A stretch of 18,248 bases of DNA from JASFQI01 sp050115555 (lineage in GTDB: Bacteria > Desulfobacterota > DSM-4660 > Desulfatiglandales > HGW-15): NCBI GenBank assembly GCA_050115555.1, contig JASFQI010000067.1, positions 1-18,248 of the forward strand, given 5' to 3'. A model generated the notes under the pieces. That model had not been told where the DNA came from. It did no database searches and saw nothing but the letters and a program-made list of their open reading frames with translations. Shown here piece after piece: positions 8,053 through 14,675 of this stretch. How positions within the stretch are numbered: position 1 is the stretch's first letter; each line of letters starts with the position of its first letter. A program made the position numbers and the translations under genes.

Positions 8053-8081
8053 CTTGTATCGCCAAACAGGGAAAAAGTCAA
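8053..8081 (-). promoter_or_regulatory. Sigma70-like promoter of the corrinoid operon
   Basis: On the minus strand, TTGACT (8081-8076) is separated by 17 nt from TACAAG (8058-8053). Transcription would start near 8046, exactly at the 5' edge of the riboswitch. The fit to consensus is moderate but the placement is convincing. Confidence 0.65.
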
Positions 8082-8218
8082 TTTTAACGGTCCCGTAAAA
8101 ACCCGCTATCTCGCCCGCCGTTGGCTACGGTGTAAAACCTTGGAATCGATAGAGGCAAGTCTCCTGATTACTGCTTTTGTCGCGGTAGGAATACCGGTCG
8201 CCCGGCACCCCCCGCACA

Positions 8219-8251
8219 GATCCCGGCGTGCGGAATTACCGCACCGGGCTC
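8219..8251 (-). ncRNA. Group II intron domain V
   Basis: A hairpin of 33 nt with lower-stem strands GAGCCCGG and CCGGGATC, a two-base CG bulge, upper-stem strands TGCGG and CCGCA, and a short TAATT loop. This is the catalytic core of the intron RNA. The lower stem has one G-A mismatch at the triad where G-U is usual, so splicing competence is uncertain. Confidence 0.75.
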
Positions 8252-8261
8252 CTGCCTCAGG

Positions 8262-9749
8262 TCAGACGCAGAGGCGTTGCGTCGGGTATGGGTGGACAAT
8301 TCGCACCCGGGGGATCCAAATGTCGGCCCACCACTTGAAACGAGCCCATGTCAGCTTCCTCCCTTTTTGACTCCGACGGCGCAGGGCTTTTATCCATAAC
8401 CTCAGGATTTGCCTGCGAAAGGCGTTGAGGGCGTCGGCATTGCTGGGGACTGCGTAGTAATTGAAGTATCCCCGGACCACGGCCTTCAGCCACCTTCCCT
8501 GCGTACCGATCGGTTGGTGGGCTATCCGCCTGAGCGCCCGCTTGATCTCTTTCAGCTTGGCTCTCATCCTTTTGGCAATGGTCTTCCGACGTACCGTATA
8601 GCCTCCGTCGCTGTGGCGCCTGGCACAGTAATGGGTGAAGCCGAGGAAGTCGAAGGTTTCCGGCTTCCCCTCTCCTCGTTTCTTGCGGTTTGCGGCTGCA
8701 AAGCGACCAAACTCAATGAGCCGGGTCTTGTCTTCGTTCAGCTCCAGGGCGAACTTCGTGAGCCTCTGCTGAAGCGCCGACTGGAACCGCTCCGCATCCG
8801 ACCGATACTGAAATCCCAGCACGAAATCATCACAGTAGCGAACGATGTACACTTCGCCTTGCGCCTGGTGGCTCCGCCACCAGTGCACCCACAGGTCCAA
8901 TACGTAGTGCAGGTAGATGTTCGCCAGCAGGGGTGATATCACCGCACCTTGAGGTGTCCCGACCTCCGTCTTGGCCCACTGCCCCTCCTCGGAGACCCCG
9001 GCCCTCAGATACTTCCCAATGAGCCGAAGAACCCTTGGATCCGCGACACGGTGCTCCACGAACTTCATCAACCAAGTGTGATCCAGGTTGTCGAAAAACC
9101 CGCGGACATCCGCATCCAGCACCCAGCTCACCTTGCGCTGCGTTATGGCCACGTAAAGAGCATCCAAAGCATGGTGCTGGCTTTTGCCCGGCCGAAAGCC
9201 GTAGCTAAAGCCCAGAAAGTCCTCCTCGTAGATCTGCTCGAGGACCCTCACCAGGGCTTTCTGCACGATCTTGTCCTCCAGCGCCGCAATCCCGATCGGC
9301 CGTTGCCGGCCGTCCGGCTTGGGAAGCCATTCCCTCTTGCTCGGCTTGGCCCGATACCGACCACTGTGTACGCGGTCATGCAGATCCCTCAGTCGCTCTT
9401 CCAGCTTCCCTCCGTAGTCCTGCCACGTCACCTCGTCCACCCCGGCCGCTGCGTTGCGTTTCAGACTCCTGTACGCCCGCCGAAGAAGATCCACGTTGAC
9501 GTGGTGCAGCAGGTTGGTGAACCGTTGCCCGGCATCCCTCCGAGCCGCCTCTCGTATCCTGTCCAGGCCGCTCGACGCTCCTTGCGAGCCCTGCGTCCCG
9601 CTCACGGGCGCCTGTACAGCATTCCCCTTGGCCACGGGCCTTCTCTCCACGGACTCCGCCGGTGGTTGGCCGTCGTTTCCTGGTTGTGCACCTTTGTTCG
9701 TCCGCTTCATCGGTACTATGTCCGTGTCCGACTTCCCAGTCGCGTCCAT
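8262..9749 (-). CDS. ltrA: Group II intron reverse transcriptase/maturase
   Basis: The protein has 495 residues from the ATG at 9749 (MDATGKSDTDIVPMKR), which matches where related intron proteins begin as I remember them. An in-frame ATG at 9851 would add 34 residues coded by intron RNA structure and is less likely. Numbered from 9851, reverse transcriptase motifs are KPDGRQRPIGI (178-188), FLGFSYGFRPGKS, LDADVRGFFDNLDH (245-258), VGTPQGAVISPLLANIYLH (297-315) and the active site RYCDDF (338-343). Domain X/maturase follows (FDFLGFTHYC; GYFNYYAVPSN), ending HPYPTQRLCV. No HNH endonuclease domain is present. The active site has Cys in place of the usual Ala (YADD), while both catalytic aspartates are kept. 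It would splice and mobilise its own intron. Confidence 0.92.
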   Translation of the reverse strand: MDATGKSDTDIVPMKRTNKGAQPGNDGQPPAESVERRPVAKGNAVQAPVSGTQGSQGASSGLDRIREAARRDAGQRFTNLLHHVNVDLLRRAYRSLKRNAAAGVDEVTWQDYGGKLEERLRDLHDRVHSGRYRAKPSKREWLPKPDGRQRPIGIAALEDKIVQKALVRVLEQIYEEDFLGFSYGFRPGKSQHHALDALYVAITQRKVSWVLDADVRGFFDNLDHTWLMKFVEHRVADPRVLRLIGKYLRAGVSEEGQWAKTEVGTPQGAVISPLLANIYLHYVLDLWVHWWRSHQAQGEVYIVRYCDDFVLGFQYRSDAERFQSALQQRLTKFALELNEDKTRLIEFGRFAAANRKKRGEGKPETFDFLGFTHYCARRHSDGGYTVRRKTIAKRMRAKLKEIKRALRRIAHQPIGTQGRWLKAVVRGYFNYYAVPSNADALNAFRRQILRLWIKALRRRSQKGRKLTWARFKWWADIWIPRVRIVHPYPTQRLCV

Positions 9750-10148
9750 GTCGGACGTTCGGCTCTCGTCCTTCTCCGACCGGACCCAGCGCGGGATACG
9801 CTCGGTCGCTCCTGGGATCTCCCGGTTTCCGTGCGAAAGGCTTGTGGGCATGCCATGGTTCTCAGACTCCGCGGGTCCGGCGTGCTACTCGCGTTATCGC
9901 AGCCCGCCGTGCAGCCTTCCCCTCCTCGCAACTAGGTCGGCAACCCGAGTGCGATTGTTTTCGGAGCTCATTAGCCCGGCCTGCACACCCCCTGTCAACG
10001 CTTCGCCGCCCCCTTGCGGGTAGCCGACGCATGACTCGGGTCCGTGGCTGGTCGCTGGCCTTTGCCACGTAGAGGACTTCCACCTCCTACCTCTTGCCGG
10101 CTTTTACCGGCGCTTTCTACGACTCCATCAATTTTGACAGAATAAAAC

Positions 10149-10162
10149 CCTGTCTTGACAGG
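10149..10162. promoter_or_regulatory. Palindrome over the -35 box, possible operator
   Basis: CCTGTCTTGACAGG is an inverted repeat with 6-bp arms and a TT centre. It contains the whole -35 element TTGACA of the small-gene promoter. A repressor could bind here, but no regulator is known from the sequence and chance occurrence is possible. Confidence 0.4.
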
Positions 10163-10183
10163 ACCCCATCGCTTCCTTATACT
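10155..10183 (+). promoter_or_regulatory. Near-consensus sigma70 promoter
   Basis: TTGACA (10155-10160), a 17-nt spacer, then TATACT (10178-10183): eleven of twelve consensus bases at the ideal spacing. It would start transcription near 10190, ahead of the 65-residue gene at 10228. It lies just outside the 5' end of the intron and points away from it. Confidence 0.8.
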
Positions 10184-10227
10184 CGATCTCTTCATGACAA
10201 CACCCCGCAATAGAAACAGGAGTCTCT

Positions 10228-10425
10228 ATGCATCTTTACTGGCGCGTGTTCGAAGAACTCAAGTACCTGAACGAGACCTGGACCCTGACCGACCCGAGCC
10301 TGTCCCGGTGTTTTTCCCATTGGGTCCGCAAGAACGCGGACGCCTTGACCCTGGCCGACCGGGCCGGCGAAACGGGAAAGGCCGGCGTCTTTTCCTATCG
10401 CGGACTTCCTATTTCCCTGAACTGA
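10228..10425 (+). CDS. Small hypothetical protein, 65 residues
   Basis: I do not recognise this protein. It reads MHLYWRVFEELKYLNETWTL onward, with a basic middle (SHWVRKNADAL) and the ending YRGLPISLN. It has no signal peptide and no membrane span. Evidence that it is real: AGGAG 7 nt before the ATG, a near-perfect promoter 45 nt upstream, and codon use (CTG, ACC, GAC, GCC) like that of the neighbours. It precedes the NrdR boxes and nrdD in the same direction; no terminator is evident between them, so read-through into nrdD is possible. A function cannot be given. Confidence 0.6.
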   Translation: MHLYWRVFEELKYLNETWTLTDPSLSRCFSHWVRKNADALTLADRAGETGKAGVFSYRGLPISLN

Positions 10426-10495
10426 TCGGGACGTTTTCCTGTCCATTCCTGTCCCCAAACCTCCAACCCCCCTTTATAGGGAGATAAATCCAATT

Positions 10496-10542
10496 TTTCC
10501 ATATATAGCGTTTTTTTTCTTGACGCCTCCCACATATAGTGT
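10496..10542 (+). promoter_or_regulatory. nrdR box: Tandem NrdR boxes upstream of nrdDG
   Basis: Two copies of the NrdR-type motif: ATATATAGCGT (10501-10511) and ACATATAGTGT (10532-10542). They begin 31 bp apart, three helical turns, which is the usual arrangement for the repressor NrdR at ribonucleotide reductase promoters. The 5' half of each 16-mer fits the consensus poorly; the 3' half fits well. Box 1 lies upstream of the -35 element and box 2 fills the spacer. Confidence 0.78.
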
Positions 10543-10547
10543 AAACT
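10520..10547 (+). promoter_or_regulatory. Promoter of nrdDG
   Basis: TTGACG (10520-10525), a 16-nt spacer, then TAAACT (10542-10547) with TG just before it as in an extended -10. NrdR bound to box 2 would block it. Confidence 0.55.
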
Positions 10548-10725
10548 CCTACCTGACGTTGGGTTTCACCTATATCGGCGGGGTTGCTGCTTCCACCTCC
10601 TCTTGAAATTTTTACCGGTTTTCTGCGCGACGAACAGGCTTCTTTTTTACTCAGAACATCTTTTTATTTTCCACGTATCGTTCCCCTATTTTCAACGTTC
10701 TTCTTCTCGGGATTGAGGAGTGCCG

Positions 10726-12888
10726 ATGTTTGAAGAGATCAAGAAACGCGACGGAAGGGTGGTGGAATTCGACTCCACCAAGATCACGGCGGCTATTGCA
10801 AGTGCGGGCAAGGCTTCGGGCGAGTATGACGACAGGGAAGCGCGAAAGCTCACCCTGCGGGTCCTCACCCTGGCCCATGAGCTGCGGCTGGGGCCCATCC
10901 CCGAGGTGGAGGAGATCCAGGACATCGTAGAGCGGGTTCTCCTGGACTCTCCGTTCAATCGCTCGGCCAAGGCTTACGTCCTCTACCGGGAACAGCACGC
11001 CCAGATTCGCGCCCTGGCCACCCGGGCCAGCGTGAACCTCGTAGAGAACTACATTCAGAAGCTCGACTGGAAGATCAACGAGAACAGCAACATGTGTTAC
11101 TCCCTCCAGGGGCTGAACAACTACATCTCCGCGGATGTCACCTCCGAGTACTGGCTCAACCGCATCTACCCGCCCGAGATCCGCGAGTCACACAAGGGAG
11201 GGGACTTCCACATCCACGACCTGAGCCTCCTCTCCATCTACTGCGTGGGATGGGACCTCCAGGACCTCCTGATCCAGGGGTTCCGCGGCGTGGAGGGCAA
11301 GGTGGAGAGCGGTCCTCCCAAGCACTTCCGCTCGGCCCTGGGCCAGCTCGTGAACTTCTTCTACACCCTCCAGGGCGAGGCCGCGGGGGCGCAGGCCGTG
11401 AGCAGCTTCGACACCCTGCTCGCCCCGTTCATCCGCCACGACGGCCTGAGCTACCTAGAGGTCAAGCAGTGCCTCCAGGAGTTCGTGTTCAACATCAACA
11501 TTCCCACCCGGGTGGGATTTCAGACCCCGTTCACGAACATCACCCTGGACCTGAACGTCCCGTCCACTCTCAAGGACCATCCGGTCATCCTCGGCGGAGA
11601 GCCCCAGGAGGAGACGTACGCGGATTTCCAGCACGAGATGGACCAGATCAACCGGGCCTTTGCCGAGGTCATGATGGAAGGGGACGCCCGGGGACGCGTG
11701 TTCACCTTCCCCATTCCCACGTACAACATCACCGAGGACTTCGACTGGGACAACCCGAACCTGGACATGGTCTGGCGCATGACCGGGAAGTACGGCATCC
11801 CGTACTTCTCCAACTTCGTGAACTCGGACATGTCCCCGGAGGACGCCCGCAGCATGTGCTGCCGGCTCAGGCTGGACAATCGGGAGCTCCTCAAACGAGG
11901 AGGCGGCCTCTTCGGGGCCAACCCGCTCACCGGGTCCATCGGCGTGGTGACCCTGAACCTGCCCCGGATCGGGTACCTCGCACGGGACGAGAAGGACTTC
12001 TTCGACCGGCTCGAGCGTCTGGTCCGCCTGGCCTCGGACAGCCTGGGCATCAAGCGCAAAGTCCTGGAGAAGTTCACGGCCAAGAACCTCTACCCCTACT
12101 CCAGCTTTTACCTTCGCGACGTCAAGGAGCGCACAGGCCAGTACTGGACCAACCACTTCTCCACGATCGGCGTCATCGGTATGAACGAGGCCTGCATGAA
12201 CTTCCTGGGCGAGGACATCGGCTCCCCGGAAGGGCGCACCTTTGCACTCCAGGTCATGGATTTCCTCCGCGACACGATCATGGGCCTTCAGGAGGAGACC
12301 GGAGACATCTTCAACCTGGAGGCCACCCCGGCCGAGGGCACGTCCTACCGTCTGGCCATGCTGGACAAGGAGCGCTTCCCGGACATCCTGAGTGCGAACG
12401 AGGCGGAGTTTCGCAAAGGCACGGCCCCGTTCTACACGAACTCCACCCAGCTCCCGGTCAACTATACGGACGACCTCTTCGAGACCCTCCTACTGCAGGA
12501 CGAGATCCAGACGAAGTACACCGGAGGCACCGTGCTCCACGTATTCCTGGGGGAGCAGGTCACGGACACGGAAACGATCAAGGGCTTTCTTCGAAAAATC
12601 GTCACGCAGTTTCGTCTCCCCTATTTCACTCTCACGCCCACGTTCAGCGTGTGCCCGGCCCACGGGTACCTGAGCGGCGAGCACCACACGTGTCCCACGT
12701 GCCACAGGGAGACCGAGGTGTACTCCCGGGTGGTGGGCTACCTGCGGCCCGTAAAGCAGTGGAACCACGGAAAGCGGGCCGAGTTTGAACTGCGAAAGAC
12801 CTTTCATGTGGAACCGGAAGGCGCAGAGACCCCCATTTTAGAGGCACCCCCGTCCTCGCCGGTGCAACATGTCTCTGCAGGGAAGTAG
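10726..12888 (+). CDS. nrdD: Anaerobic (class III) ribonucleoside-triphosphate reductase
   Basis: The enzyme reduces ribonucleotides to deoxyribonucleotides with a glycyl radical, in the cytoplasm, without oxygen or B12. The protein has 720 residues from the ATG at 10726, with GAGGAG 5 nt upstream; an in-frame GTG at 10720 overlaps that site and is less likely. An ATP cone lies at about 1-95 (FEEIKKRDGRVVEFDSTKI). The catalytic barrel follows, with FHIHDL, the finger-loop SMCCRLR (Cys379 the likely thiyl residue) and LFGANPLTGSIGVVTLNL. Near the end are a zinc site (CPAHGY and CPTC) and the glycyl radical motif RVVGYLRPVKQWNHGK with Gly671. A tail of about 30 residues after the radical site is proline-rich (EAPPSSPVQ). 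The gene for its activase, nrdG, follows at once. NrdR boxes upstream suggest repression when dNTPs are ample. Confidence 0.98.
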   Translation: MFEEIKKRDGRVVEFDSTKITAAIASAGKASGEYDDREARKLTLRVLTLAHELRLGPIPEVEEIQDIVERVLLDSPFNRSAKAYVLYREQHAQIRALATRASVNLVENYIQKLDWKINENSNMCYSLQGLNNYISADVTSEYWLNRIYPPEIRESHKGGDFHIHDLSLLSIYCVGWDLQDLLIQGFRGVEGKVESGPPKHFRSALGQLVNFFYTLQGEAAGAQAVSSFDTLLAPFIRHDGLSYLEVKQCLQEFVFNINIPTRVGFQTPFTNITLDLNVPSTLKDHPVILGGEPQEETYADFQHEMDQINRAFAEVMMEGDARGRVFTFPIPTYNITEDFDWDNPNLDMVWRMTGKYGIPYFSNFVNSDMSPEDARSMCCRLRLDNRELLKRGGGLFGANPLTGSIGVVTLNLPRIGYLARDEKDFFDRLERLVRLASDSLGIKRKVLEKFTAKNLYPYSSFYLRDVKERTGQYWTNHFSTIGVIGMNEACMNFLGEDIGSPEGRTFALQVMDFLRDTIMGLQEETGDIFNLEATPAEGTSYRLAMLDKERFPDILSANEAEFRKGTAPFYTNSTQLPVNYTDDLFETLLLQDEIQTKYTGGTVLHVFLGEQVTDTETIKGFLRKIVTQFRLPYFTLTPTFSVCPAHGYLSGEHHTCPTCHRETEVYSRVVGYLRPVKQWNHGKRAEFELRKTFHVEPEGAETPILEAPPSSPVQHVSAGK

Positions 12889-12892
12889 CCCC

Positions 12893-13591
12893 ATGATCTT
12901 CGGCGGCCTTCAGAAGCACTCCCTCATCGACTTTCCCGGAAAAATGAGCTGCGTGCTCTTTCTCTGCGGGTGCAACTTCCGATGCCCTTACTGCCACAAC
13001 CCGGACCTGGCCCGGGGCTGCCCCTCGTGCGAGACCCGTGTGAGCGAGGGGGACGTCTTCGCCTTCCTGGAGCAGCGCCGCGGCCTGCTGGACGGCGTGG
13101 TCGTCTCCGGTGGGGAGCCCACCCTGGCCCCGGACCTTCCCGCCCTGTGTGCGCGCCTTCAGAACATGGGCTTTTCCGTCAAGCTCGACACGAACGGGAG
13201 CCGGCCCCGCGTGCTTCACCACCTCATAGAGGCCGGACTGGTGGACTATGTGGCCATGGACGTCAAGACGGACCCCCTCCACTACGACCTCCTGGCCCGC
13301 GAGCACGGGACCCTGTCCCAGATCCTGACGAGCATTCAGCTGATCCTGGACAGCTCCGTGGACTATGAGTTTCGCACCACATGCGTGCGGGCCCTGGTGA
13401 CGGAGTCCGCCATCGCAACCATCGCCCGGATGATCCAGGGCGCCAAGAGATACTTGCTCCAGCGGTTCCGGCCCGAGGAGGTCCTGGATCCCTCCTTCTT
13501 CAAAGACCGCAATTCGACCTTCACCGAGGACGAGCTCCTTCAGTTCCAGGCCCTGGCCCAACCCTGGGTCCAGGAGTGCCGGCTCCGGTGA
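12893..13591 (+). CDS. nrdG: Anaerobic ribonucleotide reductase activating protein (radical SAM)
   Basis: The activase uses S-adenosylmethionine and a 4Fe-4S cluster to make the glycyl radical on NrdD. The protein has 232 residues from the ATG at 12893. The cluster motif is Cys27-x3-Cys31-x2-Cys34 (CGCNFRCPYC), followed by GVVVSGGEPTL, the SAM-binding GGE motif, and later VKLDTNGSRP and DYVAMDVKTDP. The opening GGLQKHSLIDFPGKMSCVLF is typical of the longer NrdG/PflA-like activases. I prefer this start because AGGGAAG lies upstream; an ATG at 12869 overlaps nrdD and has no good site. It lies 4 nt after nrdD, so the pair is one operon, ended by the terminator at 13734. Confidence 0.96.
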   Translation: MIFGGLQKHSLIDFPGKMSCVLFLCGCNFRCPYCHNPDLARGCPSCETRVSEGDVFAFLEQRRGLLDGVVVSGGEPTLAPDLPALCARLQNMGFSVKLDTNGSRPRVLHHLIEAGLVDYVAMDVKTDPLHYDLLAREHGTLSQILTSIQLILDSSVDYEFRTTCVRALVTESAIATIARMIQGAKRYLLQRFRPEEVLDPSFFKDRNSTFTEDELLQFQALAQPWVQECRLR

Positions 13592-13733
13592 TCCACGGCC
13601 TCGCTTTTCACCAAGATTTCACTTCGTTTTCATCGTTTCCTAATCCCTGCGGGATTTAATGGATTTTGTAATCATGAAGATGCAGCCGTGCGCATCGCGC
13701 CCGGGTCCTTTGCCGGCCTGATCTCAGGTACCG

Positions 13734-13781
13734 AAAGCCCGAACAGGAGGAGAATTCTTCTCTGTTCGGGCTTTATTTTTT
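13734..13781 (+). terminator. Intrinsic terminator of nrdDG
   Basis: AAAGCCCGAACA (13734-13745) pairs perfectly with TGTTCGGGCTTT (13763-13774), with further pairing inside the loop around GAATTC. A T-rich tail ATTTTTTG follows. It ends the nrd operon 143 nt after the nrdG stop; the stretch between them holds no recognisable gene. Confidence 0.93.
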
Positions 13782-13990
13782 GTATCTTATGATCGAATTT
13801 GGCCTACCGGGCGAAACATTCATTGAAAATCAGCGCAGATGAAGGAAATCCGTACATTGCTCAATCCTTCTATTTGATGCTATTGCTAGAGGGAAGCAGT
13901 TACTGCCAAAAAGGCGAGGCTTTTTCCAATCTTGTTGATTTCCGTCGGAATGGCATGGTAGTAGGTCTGGTAATAAATAGGGGAAACACC
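13782..13990. other. Intergenic stretch without recognised gene
   Basis: About 210 nt, more AT-rich than its surroundings. A reading frame runs through it into the next gene but begins with TTG, has no ribosome binding site, and would put the signal peptide in the middle of the protein. It contains AAAAAGGCGAGGCTTTTT, a small hairpin. I looked for a sigma54 promoter and found none that fits. Confidence 0.4.
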
Positions 13991-14611
13991 ATGAAACGAA
14001 TCCTCATCGTCCTCGTATCGGTCCTCCTGCTTGGACTGGGAACATCCGCCCATGCCGCACTCATCACGGCGGAGGGGGCCTTTCAGTTCGATTTTTTAGC
14101 AGCGGGTTACAGCGGCGCCTGGGAAACAGGCGGTTTCGCATACTCTGAAACCGGTGGAAAAGATGGCGAGAACGATGCGTATGCCGTTGCGGGTGCATCC
14201 CGTTCGTACCTCTTTCAGACCGTAGAGGTGTCCTGGACCGGCGGCGATCCCGGCATCAGCGATCTCTCCCTGAGCTTTGATTACAGGCTTCCCAGCACGA
14301 GTAGCGGAGGGTTGACGGTCCTCCTGTACGGGGCGGATTCCGAACCCCTGGATTATGAGGGCAACCCGTCGGTTTTCGGTAGTCTTTTAGGCGATATAGT
14401 CAGGCCGTCTTCATCGGCCGATTGGACATCGCTATCCTGTGACCTTTCCGACACCACCTACGACTACTACACGGTTTTCATCACGGCCATGAACGCAGAT
14501 GTGGACAACGTTGCGTTGTCTGTGGCCGCTGTGCCTGTCCCGGCCGCTGTCCTGCTCCTGGGGTCGGGGCTTTTCGGACTGATCGGCGTTCGAAGGCTGA
14601 AAAGATCGTGA
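13991..14611 (+). CDS. Secreted protein with PEP-CTERM-like (VPLPA type) sorting tail
   Basis: The protein has 206 residues. The ATG at 13991 follows AGGGGAAA and opens a signal peptide (MKRILIVLVSVLLLGLGTSAHA). The middle is rich in Gly, Ser, Asp and Tyr, has no Cys after the signal and looks beta-sheet rich; an N-terminal half ending near SLSFDYRLPS is suggestive of a carbohydrate-binding-like fold, but I cannot assign one. Residues 181-206 form a sorting signal: VPVPAAVLLLGSGLFGLIG then RRLKRS. Such tails are recognised by exosortase-type systems, which cut the motif and deliver the protein to the cell surface or exopolysaccharide. No exosortase gene is in the window. A terminator follows 29 nt after the stop, so the gene is a single transcription unit. 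Confidence 0.85.
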   Translation: MKRILIVLVSVLLLGLGTSAHAALITAEGAFQFDFLAAGYSGAWETGGFAYSETGGKDGENDAYAVAGASRSYLFQTVEVSWTGGDPGISDLSLSFDYRLPSTSSGGLTVLLYGADSEPLDYEGNPSVFGSLLGDIVRPSSSADWTSLSCDLSDTTYDYYTVFITAMNADVDNVALSVAAVPVPAAVLLLGSGLFGLIGVRRLKRS

Positions 14612-14640
14612 AGGTTTCTTCCCGAATGAATCCATGACGA

Positions 14641-14671
14641 GCAGGGCCAAAAAAGCGGCCCTGCTTTTTTT
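14641..14671 (+). terminator. Intrinsic terminator after the PEP-CTERM gene
   Basis: GCAGGGCC (14641-14648) pairs with GGCCCTGC (14657-14664) around an AAAAAAGC loop, followed by seven T (14665-14671). It ends only 4 nt before the first candidate start codon of the next gene. Confidence 0.93.
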
Positions 14672-14675
14672 CTCC

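Larger units (their letters stand above)
8179..10130 (-). mobile_element. Group II intron with encoded maturase
   Basis: A retroelement of about 1.95 kb on the minus strand. Domain V is visible at 8251-8219: it opens GAGCCCGGTGCGG, contains the AGC triad, and folds back through CCGCACGCCGGGATC. It begins 10 nt after the maturase stop. Domain VI follows, and the sequence CCTACCGCGAC puts the 3' end near 8179. The 5' region (about 10,125-9,860) has the folded, non-coding look of domain I, with GTGGAAGTCCTCTACGTGGC and CCCGAGTCATGCGTCGGC. The 5' junction is uncertain: no clean GTGYG start is seen, and GTCGTAG at 10123 is the best candidate. The intron sits in the intergenic space between the corrinoid operon and the nrd genes, so no gene is broken. 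Confidence 0.85.
10426..10725 (+). promoter_or_regulatory. nrdD upstream region and long pyrimidine-rich leader
   Basis: This 300-nt stretch has no gene. It holds two NrdR boxes and a promoter (10496-10547), then a leader of about 170 nt rich in C and T (for example CTTCTTTTTTACTC), ending in the nrdD ribosome binding site GAGGAG. I saw no riboswitch or terminator in it. Confidence 0.5.

Noticed and set aside
11094..12788. Long second frame inside nrdD
   Set aside because: It is a +1 shadow of nrdD, with composition dominated by Arg, Pro, Gly and His and no ribosome binding site.
13592..13733. Possible riboswitch (cyclic-di-GMP type) between nrdG and its terminator
   Set aside because: Fragments such as GCCGG and GGTACCG recall it, but the ordered conserved blocks are missing on both strands.
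13782..13990. Sigma54 promoter ahead of the PEP-CTERM gene
   Set aside because: Several GG/GC pairs were checked and none has the required 10-nt spacing with TGGC and TTGC.
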